Positions 36,786 through 46,520 of a stretch of 64,000 bases of DNA are shown here, in pieces. The notes beneath the pieces are model-generated. The model was given only the letters and a program-made list of their open reading frames with translations. It searched no databases and was not told the DNA's origin. The first letter of the stretch is position 1. Every line of letters begins with the position of its first letter. Position numbers and translations under genes: made by a program. Where the stretch lies: positions 62,001-126,000 of the forward strand of contig CALWRA010000001.1 of assembly GCA_944383825.1 (NCBI GenBank), written 5' to 3'. Source of the stretch: an uncultured Acetatifactor sp. (GTDB taxonomy: Bacteria; Bacillota; Clostridia; Lachnospirales; Lachnospiraceae).

Positions 36786-37574
36786 TCAGGAATTCGCTGA
36801 TTGCTCCATGCGGTACAGACGCATTCCGTTTTCCCATGCGGCTCTCCTTACCTCTTCCTCACTCACTCCCTTAAGCTGCGCCAGCGCAGCCGCCACATAA
36901 GGGAGATTCAGAGAAGAATTTCTCTTCCCACGATTAGGCTCTGGGGCCAGATAGGGGCAATCCGTTTCCAGTACAATATAGTCCAGGGGAATGTATTTTG
37001 CCGCTTCCTTTAGCTTTTTTGCATTTTTAAACGTCAGAACGCCGCCGATGCCGAAATAAAATCCCATGTCCAGAAAGCGGCGGGCCGTTTCTCTGGAATA
37101 AGAATAACAGTGGATCACACCTCCCGTCTCCCCCGCCTTTTCGGCCCTCATAATGTCAATGGTATCTTCTGCCGCCTCTCTGGAATGTATCACTACAGGC
37201 AAAGACATCTCCTTTGCAAGGGCCAGCTGCTTTGCAAACCATTTTTTCTGTACCTGTCTTTGGGGCTCGTCCCAATAGTAGTCCAATCCGATTTCTCCCA
37301 CTGCCACACACTTTTTCCGGCCGCACTGTTCTTTCAGCCATGTTATGACTTCCTCATTCAACCCCTTTGTTTCCTGGGGATGTATGCCCATGGCCCCATA
37401 AATAAAATCATAGCGTTCCATAAGCTCCATAGTGCTTTTACAAGAAGCAATTCCTGCTCCTATGTTGACTACCCGCAGAATTCCCTGACTGGGAAGCTCC
37501 CTCAAAACCTCCTCCCTGTCTTCGTTATAGGCCTCATCATCATAATGGGCATGTGTGTCAAATATTCCCGTCAA
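36786..37574 (-). CDS. TatD-family metal-dependent hydrolase
   Basis: 262 residues. FDTHAHYDD (metal ligands), MGIHPQETK, VGEIGLDYYW, QLALAKEMSLPVVIHSREA and LETDCPYLAPEP are the family's ordered motifs. TatD proteins are Mg-dependent nucleases acting in DNA repair or RNA processing. The TTG start at 37574 has GGAGGAATAAAC directly upstream. It precedes the MATE gene by 28 bp. Confidence 0.95.
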   Translation of the reverse strand: MTGIFDTHAHYDDEAYNEDREEVLRELPSQGILRVVNIGAGIASCKSTMELMERYDFIYGAMGIHPQETKGLNEEVITWLKEQCGRKKCVAVGEIGLDYYWDEPQRQVQKKWFAKQLALAKEMSLPVVIHSREAAEDTIDIMRAEKAGETGGVIHCYSYSRETARRFLDMGFYFGIGGVLTFKNAKKLKEAAKYIPLDYIVLETDCPYLAPEPNRGKRNSSLNLPYVAAALAQLKGVSEEEVRRAAWENGMRLYRMEQSANS

Positions 37575-37685
37575 GTTTATTCCTCCAGCTCATTTTCAAA
37601 AAAATCAGCAGGAACAGTCTTTCTCCTGTCCCTACTGATTTTAGTTTAACATTTAACCCTCTGTTGGGCAATATCAATATCAGGT

Positions 37686-39383
37686 CTATACCTCAAAAAT
37701 CTGCATACTTTTATGTAACTTCTCCACACTGTCCTTCTGCTGGCGGGCAATTTCCTCAATACTGCGGATTACTTCACTGACATGGGATACTGATGCTGCA
37801 GATTCCTGAGTGCTTGCGGCGTTTTCCTGCGCTACCGCAGTCAGATTCTGAACCGTATCCGTCACATTCGCCTTGGCCTCGTTCAGTCTGTCTGTTTTCT
37901 CCGCCACTCGTCCCAGCGCTTCAATGGCCTGCTCTACCTGCTTGAGCACCTGTCTCACCTGCTTATCCGTCTTTTCCACATTATCATTCTGCTGTCCCAT
38001 GACGGTCTTAACCTCCTCCATGGTTCCCACAGCCTTTTGGGAATCCTCCAAAAGGGAATTGATAATATTCTCTATCTGCATTGCGGATGCATTGGACTGC
38101 TCTGCCAGTTTCTGAATCTGAGCGGCCACCACCGCGAAGCCTTTTCCCTGCTCTCCTGCCCTCGCGGCCTCAATGGAAGCGTTCAGAGAGAGAAGATTGG
38201 TCTCTTCAGCGATCTCCGTAATCAAAGCCGTAGCCTCCTTGATCTTCTGGGCAGATACATTAGTCGTATTTGTCTGCGCATAAATCATGTCTATGGACTC
38301 TCTGGTTGTTACATTGACGCTCTGCAGATCATGAAGGGTATCCACTGCCGTCTTTCCCAGCTGCTGAATCAGCTTGGCGCTCTCATTCATTGCGTCAATT
38401 TCTTCCGCTGTTTCTTCTATCATATTGCCAATGACAATGATATTTTCCGTAGCCCTCTGGGTCTCCTCCGCCTGTCCGGTTGCCCCCTGCGCAATTTCCT
38501 CCACTGCCCGGTCCACCTGCTCAATATGCTCTGAGGTGATTTTTGTTTCCTCCGTCAGATGCTCTGACGCTTCATTGAGAACCTGACTCTGTTCTTTGAT
38601 GCTCCCAATGATCTCCTGCAGCTCCTCCTTCACCATCATAATGCTGCGGCTGATATTTCCGATCTCGTCCTTCCGCTTGAGAGTGCTTTGGCTCAGCTCT
38701 ATGTTCAGCTTTCCGACGGATACCCGTTCCAGAGCATTGGTTCCCTCATGAAGTGTCTTTACCATCTTATACACCACCGCAAAGAGAAACGCGGCACTGC
38801 ATACGAAAAGAATAAATGTAGCCACTGCCATAAGGATAATAATATGGCTGATCTGATCCTGTGCGTGCGATTGGGGCATACCCGCAAAAATCATTCCTGT
38901 AACATCCTGCGTTCCGCTCTCATACAAAGGAATATAATATCCGAAAAAGGGCTGTCCTTCTACGACGATATTCGTATCAAAATATTCTTCCCCATCTCCC
39001 TGAACCCTGTCCAGCACAGCCTCGTCCGCCTGAGTTCCCACAACACGATTCCCCTGCGCATCAACAATCGAAGTCATGTATCTCGTTGGGCCATAAAATA
39101 CTGTGATGTCTATATCTGTCGCCTGTTTTATATGATCCGCTATCTCAGATGCTTCACTTACATTGAACTCCCCTTTATACAATACGCCTCCGTCCACACG
39201 AAACTCCCCCTCATCCGCGTGCTCCAAAGTCTCCCTTACCGCCACCGCCGAAGCCCGTAAGCCATTCTTAATGCTCTCCGTCAGAGCGTCACCGATTCTG
39301 TTATTCCCGATCAGGATCACTGCAAGTCCCAGCCCCAGCAAAGGCGCCAGCGCCAGCGCAAGAATTTTAGACTGCATTTTCAT
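37686..39383 (-). CDS. Methyl-accepting chemotaxis protein with single-Cache sensor
   Basis: 565 residues. Membrane helices near 7-26 and 185-207 flank a periplasm-type single Cache domain ([30 protein letters not shown]). A HAMP region follows, then the signalling hairpin [20 protein letters not shown], essentially the universal MCP tip. It should control motility together with the flagellar genes of this window. No CheA/CheW is present here. AAGGGAATCGAGCT precedes the ATG. Confidence 0.95.
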   Translation of the reverse strand: MKMQSKILALALAPLLGLGLAVILIGNNRIGDALTESIKNGLRASAVAVRETLEHADEGEFRVDGGVLYKGEFNVSEASEIADHIKQATDIDITVFYGPTRYMTSIVDAQGNRVVGTQADEAVLDRVQGDGEEYFDTNIVVEGQPFFGYYIPLYESGTQDVTGMIFAGMPQSHAQDQISHIIILMAVATFILFVCSAAFLFAVVYKMVKTLHEGTNALERVSVGKLNIELSQSTLKRKDEIGNISRSIMMVKEELQEIIGSIKEQSQVLNEASEHLTEETKITSEHIEQVDRAVEEIAQGATGQAEETQRATENIIVIGNMIEETAEEIDAMNESAKLIQQLGKTAVDTLHDLQSVNVTTRESIDMIYAQTNTTNVSAQKIKEATALITEIAEETNLLSLNASIEAARAGEQGKGFAVVAAQIQKLAEQSNASAMQIENIINSLLEDSQKAVGTMEEVKTVMGQQNDNVEKTDKQVRQVLKQVEQAIEALGRVAEKTDRLNEAKANVTDTVQNLTAVAQENAASTQESAASVSHVSEVIRSIEEIARQQKDSVEKLHKSMQIFEV

Positions 39384-39540
39384 AGCTCGATTCCCTTCTT
39401 ACAAAATATATAAATTTTCTAATTCATATTATATCATTTTGTTTGGAATTGTCTATCATAAAGTGAAGGTTATAAAAAAGAATAGGTTAAATTTGTAAAA
39501 TATGCTGAAAGAAGTGTTGTTTTCCTATAGCCTCCTCCAA

Positions 39541-39574
39541 AAAGGGACCCCCGCATTAATGCGGAAGCCCCTTT
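39541..39574 (-). terminator. Terminator after beta-helix gene 2
   Basis: AAAGGG/CCCTTT outer arms and a perfect CCGCA-TTAA-TGCGG inner stem; on the minus strand it ends in TTTTTG. It lies 8 bp after the beta-helix stop. Confidence 0.82.
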
Positions 39575-39581
39575 CCTGGTT

Positions 39582-42500
39582 TTATTGTGATTTTTTCTTT
39601 TTCCAAAAAACGATTCCTGCCGCAGCCAAAACAATCACCACTATGATCAAAATGATAGCTGCAGAAAGCCAATCTCCGTTTTCATTCTGCTCCGTTGGCG
39701 CTTGAAGCTCCTTGTTTTCCGTTTCCCCGGATGTCTCACGGCTTTCAGCGGTATCCGAAGTGTTTTCCTGTTCCTGAGCGTTTTGCACCTGTTCATTTTC
39801 CACAACTGCATACACGCTGAAATGGTCTGCGTCAAACTCAACGTACTCTCCTGACAGTCGGAAAGCAATACTTTCATGATTACCTTCATCATCAATATGG
39901 TATACGCTCAGAAGATCTGGATTATATCCTTCGGGCACTGGAATTTTTACCAAAATGCTATCCGACGGCTGAACGGGTTTCCCGTTAAGCAATAAGGTAA
40001 TGTCAAACGCCCTATAGCGTTCTCCCAACGCATCAAGAGATGTCTTTACAGGCTCAGCGATGTTTTCACTCTCCTTGATTTCCACAAGCAGCTCCCACGA
40101 ACTCTCCATTGCTCCTTCCAGCACAATTCCTGTAGCCTCGTCCTGCTTGGTAATGCTGACGGGCACTCGTTCCATGCTGCTCATCAAAGTCCCAGAATTT
40201 CTCAGTGAATCCCTACTTTGTGTCTGTCTGTTTGTAACAGGCCAGGTATTGCTTTGCTCTAAAGAGCCGGAGACATTATTCTGACCTGTTCCGGTATCTG
40301 TACCTCCTCCCGTGCCGCCTGAAGAGGAACCTCCACTTCCTTCTCCGGAGGTATTCCCATTATTTCCCGGGCCGGAAGTGTTTCCGCCTTCTCCCTCACC
40401 GGGACTGTTCCCTTCTCCTCCTCCGGGAGCGTTTCCATCCTCTCCTCCAGGAGTGTTTCCATCCTCTCCTCCAGGAGTGTTTCCATCCTCTCCTCCAGGA
40501 GTGTTTCCATCCTCTCCTCCAGGAGTGTTTCCATCCTCTTCTTCGCCTGTAGTCTGTTTGTTTGTCATAAAGCTTATTTCCACGTAATCCGACCTGTTTC
40601 CGGCTGTATCCACGGCGCAGATTCTAAGTGTATATTCCGTACCGCTTTGCAGCCCGTCCAAAGTCGCTTGTGTCTTAGCTCCTGCCGTCTGCGTTAAAAG
40701 AACATCTCCATGATAAATTTCATATCCTTCCACTCCAACATTATCCGAAGCGGCGCTCCAACTGATTATGACGCTGTTTTCGGTAATACCGGAAACCTGA
40801 GGAGTCCCCGGAGCGGCAGGCGCCTGAACATCCTTCTTGGTAGAAAAGCTTACCGACGCCGGAGTGGATTTATTTCCTGCCGCGTCAAGAGCAATCAGCT
40901 CCAGATTATACGCATGGTCGGGCTCAAGTCCATTCAGTCTGACCTGGCTTGCGCCGCCTCCCACGCCGGCAAGGCGTGTTCCCTGATGGTACAGCTCATA
41001 TCCTGTCACTTCCCGATTGTCCATAGAAGCCTTCCACGTCACAAGGGCGCTGGTTTCTGTAATATCCTGTGCCTCTACCTCAGATGGCACGGAGGGCGCT
41101 TCAATATCCTCTACCTCCTCATTCAGATAAGTAATAATGGGAGTTGCATATATACTGGGAGCGTTGGGATTATTTTGAGCCGCAGCCCTCAAACGTATCC
41201 AGTCTCCTTTCTGTACCGTAAGCTCTGCTTCTGGGAAGTTTCCCTGCACGTTCATCTGACTCATTTCACAGGATTGTATCAGATTCTCGTTCAGATACAG
41301 GCCAAGCTCCACGCTCCCCGCGGTATTATTCTGTCTTAAAAACGGCTCGTCCGCTTTCAGCTCAAAGGTAACCTTCCCGCTCATAGGCGCACGAAACGCC
41401 ATAAAAACATAAAATCCGTCATCCGCCGTAAAGTCCACAATCAGCCCGTGGCTGGACTCGGTCACACTGCCCTTTGTTCCTTGCGCCCCCACATTGTCCC
41501 AGCGGTTGCTTGCAATTTCCCAGGTTGCATACTGGCTGGAATAATTTGTAAAGTTTACATACTCGCTGCTTCCATCCTGATACTGGGCAAACCAGACATT
41601 TCCCTGCTGCTCATCTACATAATCCCTCGTCCAATGATACTCATTTTTGATCCGTATGGTATAATTTTCCTGCGTTATTCCATCTTCGGCCAGAACTCTT
41701 AAGGTCATTCCATCCTCCAGAGCTCCGGAAATCACTTCCTGGTTCCCTTTCCGCACAGCTGCAGATGCCGTGTCGGCAATGGTAATTCCACTCAAAAGGC
41801 TTCCCGGCGTACAAGGATTATTAGGGGTGGAAGGCACATATATTTCATTTCCCTTCACCATAAAAATGCTCTCATAGAGGGTGGCGTCATTATCGGCCAG
41901 AATTGTGTAGCTGATGGTCTGTCCCCCGTGAGAAAGCGTCACTGCCATTCCCGGCTTTACAATGTCTTCTTCCCCCAGCTTTGAAGCTCCGTCCATCACG
42001 GCAATTTCCACGCCGGAATCATAAACCAGATTTTCCAAAAGCTGGCTTACTGTAGTATTTTTCTCCAGTCCTGCAATGGTGTTTTGCTGTCCGATTCCCT
42101 TTGTATCCACCGTATAAACTCTGGAGGTAATTAACAGGGAGACCTCATCGCTTTCCGCTGCTCCTATCTCGGGCACGGCGCCGATTTTCCTTCCAAAAAA
42201 GTCTTTTTCCGGCACAAATCCATTGTCATCCACGATTACCTTGCCCTGGTTGATAGCCTTGGAGCCTTCCGCAAGCAGGTATCCTTTCCACACGCTTCTG
42301 TCATACACTCCTGGTCCGTTTGCAACGGGCGCACTGGGGGCTTTTCCCGGATCTGCAAATACCGCTTCTCCTGCATTGACGCGAATGGGATTCGTGTCTG
42401 TGTCAGGCACATTTGTATAATTATAGTACAGATTATTGTCATAGGTCAGACGGTTGTTGGGCCTCCAGGTTTCATTTCTGGGCGAAGAGCCGCTGTAATA

Positions 42501-44021
42501 AAAAATATTATTCTCAATTTTTCCGGCTCCGGTATTCATATCCGGCCTGATAACCGGAACATTTTCTTTCATATAAAACGTATTATTGTAAATATGCGCA
42601 TCAGGGTTATTCGGCACATTCAGCACACCAATCAAATCATTCTGACTGATATTATAGCGGAATGTACTGTTTACCGCCTGTTGCAGGCAGAACATTACAG
42701 CGCCACCCGTATTGCCGCTGCTGTAATTATATTGATAAAGAGTACCGTCCCCCGAATCTGCATCCCATGCCTGTCCGTCTCCGTTGCCCTGTCCGGCATT
42801 CAATGTGTCATAGCATTCATTGTATTGAAAGAGGGCATCCTTGCATTTCCATGGCCAGATAGCGGCAGCCACACGTCCAAAATCCGTGCTTTTGTAATCG
42901 GTAAGATTAATCTGTCGTGCAGCATCCACGGATACATTGTGCTCTACCAAAGGCCTGTAACAGTACATTGTGGTGATAGAATCTCCGCCTGCAGCGTCTA
43001 TATAATTATTTCTGATTACCACATCCGTATTTCCATAGCGCATACATATTTCATCACTGATTTCCGCTGCGGAAAATTTATCGGAGTGCGCCCCGGTATA
43101 GGCTGCCGCAATTCCCCACCTGTTCACATTGGCCACATGACAGTTTTGAATTACCAAATCGTGGAATCTGGGAATTCCCGTCTGTCCCTCATTGGCGGGC
43201 TTTGCCATGATAAAATAAATTCCGCCGTTTACCATATGCTTATCGTAAACGTTGCCCACCACATCATGAATATAAAGATCATCCAAAACAATATGTTCCA
43301 GAGTTCCTCTATTCTGTGCAACACCTGCCACCCCCGTCCTGTTCATTACATTTGGATCGTTATACTGCAGATTAGCGCCTGTGGGATTCTCCTCATCTCT
43401 GTTGCTTCCTCCCTGATTGGTAATTTCCAGACCGCTGATTTCTATGTACTCCACATCATATAAAAGGATAGCGGTAGATACCCAGCCCCTATATTTATGC
43501 CTGACATTATCAAGCTGCTTTCCATAGTCCTGATACCATTTACCAGTTCCGTTGGTGTTGATCACCGGCTTGTTTCCAGAACCATAGGTTCCTATAATGA
43601 CTGGAGCGCCCTCTGCTCCGCCTTCATTTTCCAGATGCAGATACTGACTGTCAAAAACAGATCCTCTCTCCAGAAGCACCTGATCGCCCGGGCCAAGAGT
43701 CAGCTCATTGATCTTATCCAGAGTCCGAAAGGGCTTATCCTGGCTCATTCCATTATTTTGGTCATTCCCATGAACTGAGCTGACATAATAAGTGGTTCCC
43801 ACCGTAGCCTTTAAAAGCATGTTGGCACTGACAGACATATTTCCGCTGACAGTATTATTCCCGCTGACAGCGGAGCTTTCTTTTACCGACGAGCCGACAT
43901 TTTCAAGCTGCGCTCCCCTTACCGAAGCAGGCGCAAGCAGCATGGCAGCAATTAAAATTCCCGACAATCTCTTTCTCCATTCATGGCTCTTCCTTTTTTT
44001 TCTAATAAATGCTATTGCCAT
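39582..44021 (-). CDS. Giant secreted right-handed beta-helix surface protein 2
   Basis: 1479 residues from the ATG at 44021, which has GAGGAGGAAAA just before it. Signal peptide (about 1-37), then a Ser/Val-rich SAVSGNNTVSGNMSVS stretch, a long parallel beta-helix (YYVSSVHGNDQNNGMSQDKP, LVIQNCHVANVNRWGIAAAY), cadherin-like/unassigned beta modules, two fibronectin type III domains (SALVTWKASMDNREVTGYEL, SVIISWSAASDNVGVEGYEI), a Gly/Glu/Asn/Pro repeat stalk and the same C-terminal domain as protein 1 (ITLLLNGKPVQP, DHFSVYAVVEN), ending in a membrane helix plus KKKKSQ. Confidence 0.85.
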   Translation of the reverse strand: MAIAFIRKKRKSHEWRKRLSGILIAAMLLAPASVRGAQLENVGSSVKESSAVSGNNTVSGNMSVSANMLLKATVGTTYYVSSVHGNDQNNGMSQDKPFRTLDKINELTLGPGDQVLLERGSVFDSQYLHLENEGGAEGAPVIIGTYGSGNKPVINTNGTGKWYQDYGKQLDNVRHKYRGWVSTAILLYDVEYIEISGLEITNQGGSNRDEENPTGANLQYNDPNVMNRTGVAGVAQNRGTLEHIVLDDLYIHDVVGNVYDKHMVNGGIYFIMAKPANEGQTGIPRFHDLVIQNCHVANVNRWGIAAAYTGAHSDKFSAAEISDEICMRYGNTDVVIRNNYIDAAGGDSITTMYCYRPLVEHNVSVDAARQINLTDYKSTDFGRVAAAIWPWKCKDALFQYNECYDTLNAGQGNGDGQAWDADSGDGTLYQYNYSSGNTGGAVMFCLQQAVNSTFRYNISQNDLIGVLNVPNNPDAHIYNNTFYMKENVPVIRPDMNTGAGKIENNIFYYSGSSPRNETWRPNNRLTYDNNLYYNYTNVPDTDTNPIRVNAGEAVFADPGKAPSAPVANGPGVYDRSVWKGYLLAEGSKAINQGKVIVDDNGFVPEKDFFGRKIGAVPEIGAAESDEVSLLITSRVYTVDTKGIGQQNTIAGLEKNTTVSQLLENLVYDSGVEIAVMDGASKLGEEDIVKPGMAVTLSHGGQTISYTILADNDATLYESIFMVKGNEIYVPSTPNNPCTPGSLLSGITIADTASAAVRKGNQEVISGALEDGMTLRVLAEDGITQENYTIRIKNEYHWTRDYVDEQQGNVWFAQYQDGSSEYVNFTNYSSQYATWEIASNRWDNVGAQGTKGSVTESSHGLIVDFTADDGFYVFMAFRAPMSGKVTFELKADEPFLRQNNTAGSVELGLYLNENLIQSCEMSQMNVQGNFPEAELTVQKGDWIRLRAAAQNNPNAPSIYATPIITYLNEEVEDIEAPSVPSEVEAQDITETSALVTWKASMDNREVTGYELYHQGTRLAGVGGGASQVRLNGLEPDHAYNLELIALDAAGNKSTPASVSFSTKKDVQAPAAPGTPQVSGITENSVIISWSAASDNVGVEGYEIYHGDVLLTQTAGAKTQATLDGLQSGTEYTLRICAVDTAGNRSDYVEISFMTNKQTTGEEEDGNTPGGEDGNTPGGEDGNTPGGEDGNTPGGEDGNAPGGGEGNSPGEGEGGNTSGPGNNGNTSGEGSGGSSSGGTGGGTDTGTGQNNVSGSLEQSNTWPVTNRQTQSRDSLRNSGTLMSSMERVPVSITKQDEATGIVLEGAMESSWELLVEIKESENIAEPVKTSLDALGERYRAFDITLLLNGKPVQPSDSILVKIPVPEGYNPDLLSVYHIDDEGNHESIAFRLSGEYVEFDADHFSVYAVVENEQVQNAQEQENTSDTAESRETSGETENKELQAPTEQNENGDWLSAAIILIIVVIVLAAAGIVFWKKKKSQ
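40427..40545. repeat. 24-bp tandem repeats, about five copies, in beta-helix gene 2
   Basis: A 24-bp unit (on the plus strand GTGTTTCCATCCTCTC plus CTCCAGGA) repeats almost perfectly and encodes GGEDGNTP units of the stalk. It has no spacers and is in frame, so it is not a CRISPR array. Confidence 0.85.
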
Positions 44022-44037
44022 TTTTCCTCCTCTTAAC

Positions 44038-44805
44038 CTATTCTCCATACCATTTCCGAATTTTCTCCAAGGTTACGTCGTACAGTTTTCCTTCATCAAT
44101 CCATACCTTCAGCCCCTCTTCATATTCCGCAATCAGCTCCCTGTATCTCTCCTTCTGCAGCGCAGCATCCACTACGCTCTGAATTTCGTCCAGCTGAGGT
44201 TCCGAAAAGCCGTCAGGCCCCGTCCACTCATTGTTTCTGAAATATTCTTCCCTCTCCTGCTGAGAAATCTCCAGCTCCTTATTATTCTTGTCATTCAAAA
44301 ACTGTTGTTCCAGCGCTTCCAGTTCATAGCTGATATATTGCTCCAAGGAAAATTGCGTCAATCCGTATACAATTTGTCCCTGCTCCAGACTTTTCTCCCG
44401 TTCTTCATTTTCGTTACGCCATCGTTCAAGCAACGCCTCATAGCCGTCATCTCCCACATACCCCCTTTCTTCGGCCAATTTATAAACAGCTCTCCTGTAA
44501 GCAAGAGCTCTGACTGCGTGATCCATCATTATCCTGACGGGGTTCTCCCCTTCGTATTCGGTTTCCCATTCGTCCAGCGTTCCCAGCGCTGTACTGTATT
44601 TTTCCAAAAAATACTGAGAAACGCTGAATCTGGTTTCTTCCATGATCTGAAAATATTCTTCTTCACTCACCTCCTCACCGTCTATCTTCATAAATGAGCC
44701 GCTGCCGCCTTGAATAAAGCCGACAATAAGCACAGCTGCCACAATTATTACGATTGCTGACGAAGCCAGCACGATTGATTTTTTCATCCTTCCGCACACC
44801 CGCAT
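44038..44805 (-). CDS. SurA-like membrane-anchored foldase 2
   Basis: 255 residues. An N-terminal membrane helix (about 9-31, no lipobox) is followed by a helical domain with the SurA_N pattern (KIDGEEVSEEEYFQIM, MDHAVRALAYRRAVYKLAEE). The C-terminal half has no parvulin motif, so it looks like a pure chaperone. It ends 16 bp before beta-helix gene 2 and repeats the layout at 30536-31528. The ATG at 44805 has no clear ribosome site; an in-frame ATG at 44787 is also possible. Confidence 0.66.
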   Translation of the reverse strand: MRVCGRMKKSIVLASSAIVIIVAAVLIVGFIQGGSGSFMKIDGEEVSEEEYFQIMEETRFSVSQYFLEKYSTALGTLDEWETEYEGENPVRIMMDHAVRALAYRRAVYKLAEERGYVGDDGYEALLERWRNENEEREKSLEQGQIVYGLTQFSLEQYISYELEALEQQFLNDKNNKELEISQQEREEYFRNNEWTGPDGFSEPQLDEIQSVVDAALQKERYRELIAEYEEGLKVWIDEGKLYDVTLEKIRKWYGE

Positions 44806-45282
44806 CTCAAAAATCTGTACATACTTTTTTTATAAGTGTATTGATTTTTCGTCTTTATTGATATAGCGATGTTGCTTAGTTTTTAATTAATATTGTTAAT
44901 ATACATAAATTTATCATGATAAATATGGCATTACACAGCAAATTTCTATTTTTTAATTGCAAAACCGGTATGAGACATTTCTTATGCTTTTACATCAGAA
45001 TCCTTCTATATGGCCAGCATAAAAAGGCGGCTTCTTCAGCTTCAGACGACGCTTGCTTTATAGACAGTAAACAAGTTTGCTCCAAAAAAGGGATTGTTAT
45101 AATGAAACGATTTGAATAAGTCAGATTAGAGAATTGGATAAGTAAATAGTCGAACACATTTCATTTCTGAAAAATTCCAGGCTCGATAAACCCGGATATT
45201 ATTATGTCAAAGACCGCAATATCCGGGTTTCATTTCTTACCAAATATGATTTTTTACAGCATGTGAAATTGCTCTCTCCTGC
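44806..45282. other. 477-bp AT-rich intergenic region
   Basis: Holds the terminator of the rubrerythrin gene (45188-45230) and a perfect 16-bp palindrome ATTTATCATGATAAAT (44909-44924) about 104 bp before the foldase start, which could be an operator for that cassette. An open frame at 44916-45119 on the plus strand lacks a ribosome site and family resemblance. Nothing else seen. Confidence 0.5.
45188..45230 (-). terminator. Hairpin terminator after rubrerythrin
   Basis: Perfect 13-bp arms AAACCCGGATATT and AATATCCGGGTTT with a 17-nt loop. The downstream T tract is short on either strand. It lies 53 bp after the rubrerythrin stop. Confidence 0.68.
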
Positions 45283-45819
45283 TTAATAGTTTTCACAGTG
45301 AATCTCAAAATAGCTTTGAGGATGGGCACAGGTAGGGCAGGTTTCCGGCGCGGCAGTTCCCACTATAATATGTCCGCAGTTACGGCACTCCCAAACCTTT
45401 ACCTCGCTTCTGGCAAAAACTTCGGCCATTTCCACATTATGCAGCAGTGCGCGGTAACGCTCCTCATGGTGCTTCTCAATAGCAGCCACCAGACGAAACT
45501 TTGCCGCCAGCTCTGGAAATCCCTCTTCCTCAGCTGTCTTTGCAAAGCCATCGTACATATCGGTCCACTCATAGTTTTCCCCTTCTGCGGCGTGAAGCAA
45601 ATTCTGCTGCGTGCTGCCAATGCCGTTCATTTCCTTAAACCACATTTTTGCATGCTCCTTCTCATTCTCAGCAGTCTTAAGAAACAAAGCCGCAATCTGC
45701 TCGTAGCCCTCTTTCTTTGCTACGGACGCAAAATAAGTATATTTATTGCGCGCTTCGGATTCCCCCGCAAAAGCAGCCTCCAGGTTTTTCTCAGTCTGTG
45801 TTCCGGCGTATTTGTTCAT
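45283..45819 (-). CDS. rbr: Rubrerythrin
   Basis: 178 residues. The ferritin-like di-iron domain ([44 protein letters not shown]) is followed by a rubredoxin-type domain with two CxxC pairs (VWECRNCGH and ETCPTCAHP). Rubrerythrins reduce hydrogen peroxide in anaerobes. The gene sits after perR, a classic pairing, with a 27-codon open frame joining the two. GAGGAAACAAAG precedes the ATG. Confidence 0.96.
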   Translation of the reverse strand: MNKYAGTQTEKNLEAAFAGESEARNKYTYFASVAKKEGYEQIAALFLKTAENEKEHAKMWFKEMNGIGSTQQNLLHAAEGENYEWTDMYDGFAKTAEEEGFPELAAKFRLVAAIEKHHEERYRALLHNVEMAEVFARSEVKVWECRNCGHIIVGTAAPETCPTCAHPQSYFEIHCENY

Positions 45820-45899
45820 CTTTGTTTCCTCGCTTTTCCTTTGTTTTTATTCTCATGCCGAAGCCGTTCATACAGCGGCATAAAAATCTGTTTGCTCAT
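45816..45899 (-). CDS. Possible 27-residue coupled peptide between perR and rbr
   Basis: [27 protein letters not shown]: the ATG overlaps the perR stop (ATGA) and its stop overlaps the rbr ATG (ATGA again), so the frame fills the gap exactly. It is very basic and has no recognised family. It may be a real small protein or simply a device that couples perR and rbr translation. Confidence 0.38.
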   Translation of the reverse strand: MSKQIFMPLYERLRHENKNKGKARKQR

Positions 45900-46276
45900 T
45901 CTCGAGACTCCTGTTCCGCTTTCCTACGGCATTCGGCACACAGATAGTACACTTTCAAGTCATAGAAAAGAAAGCCATCGCCAAGCTGCCTTTTCAGAGA
46001 ATCTGTAAGATCCTCAAAGCAGACGTCTGTAAGCCTTCCGCATTTGCTGCATACAGTATGATCGTGCTTCATAGACCGGTCATACCGGTCTGCAGAGCCC
46101 TCCACCGAAATTCTACGCAGCATTCCGGCCTCGCACAGCTTGTTCAAATTATTGTAAATCGTTGCGAGAGCTACGGCAGGATAACATTTTTTCAATTCTA
46201 AGAAAACCTGCTCCACCGTCAAATGCTGTGTGGATTGCGTGACAAGCTTATAAATTTCTTTTTCATATTTCGTCAT
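45896..46276 (-). CDS. perR: PerR-like peroxide-sensing Fur-family repressor
   Basis: 126 residues. A winged helix (LTVEQVFLELKKCYPAVALA, TIYNNLNKL) is followed by the metal-sensing part with MKHDHTVCSKCGRL and YLCAECRR, giving two CxxC structural zinc sites. The call of PerR rather than Fur or Zur rests on its operon with rubrerythrin and on a PerR-type box in front of it. It should repress this operon until peroxide oxidises its metal site. Confidence 0.87.
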   Translation of the reverse strand: MTKYEKEIYKLVTQSTQHLTVEQVFLELKKCYPAVALATIYNNLNKLCEAGMLRRISVEGSADRYDRSMKHDHTVCSKCGRLTDVCFEDLTDSLKRQLGDGFLFYDLKVYYLCAECRRKAEQESRE

Positions 46277-46292
46277 AAGTCCCGTTTCTTTT

Positions 46293-46307
46293 TTAGAATT
46301 ATTCTAA
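46293..46307 (-). promoter_or_regulatory. PerR/Fur-type box before perR
   Basis: TTAGAAT-T-ATTCTAA is a perfect 7-1-7 inverted repeat, close to the Per box TTATAAT-N-ATTATAA. It lies 17 bp before the perR start codon, so the operon is likely autoregulated. Confidence 0.76.
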
Positions 46308-46520
46308 AACTATTATATTGGTTCTAATCCCTAATGTCAAGGGTTAAATATCCAGATTCTTCCACATTGAAATTTATATAGAAATTTTGTTGCTATACAA
46401 GAAATGTTCGCGTTCTCTGTACTGCAAAAATTTTCAAAAAATGCTCTCAGACCTCCCAGATAATCGGGGTCATCCGTTCTATTGCCTCCGCTAATCTTGC
46501 CTTTTCATATTTCTGAAATC

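Noticed and set aside
40427-40545. Array of short repeats resembling a CRISPR
   Set aside because: The units abut without spacers, are a multiple of three and are in frame inside the beta-helix gene, coding GGEDGNTP.
44916-45119. 67-codon plus-strand frame in the foldase/rubrerythrin gap
   Set aside because: AT-rich composition, no ribosome site, no homology pattern.
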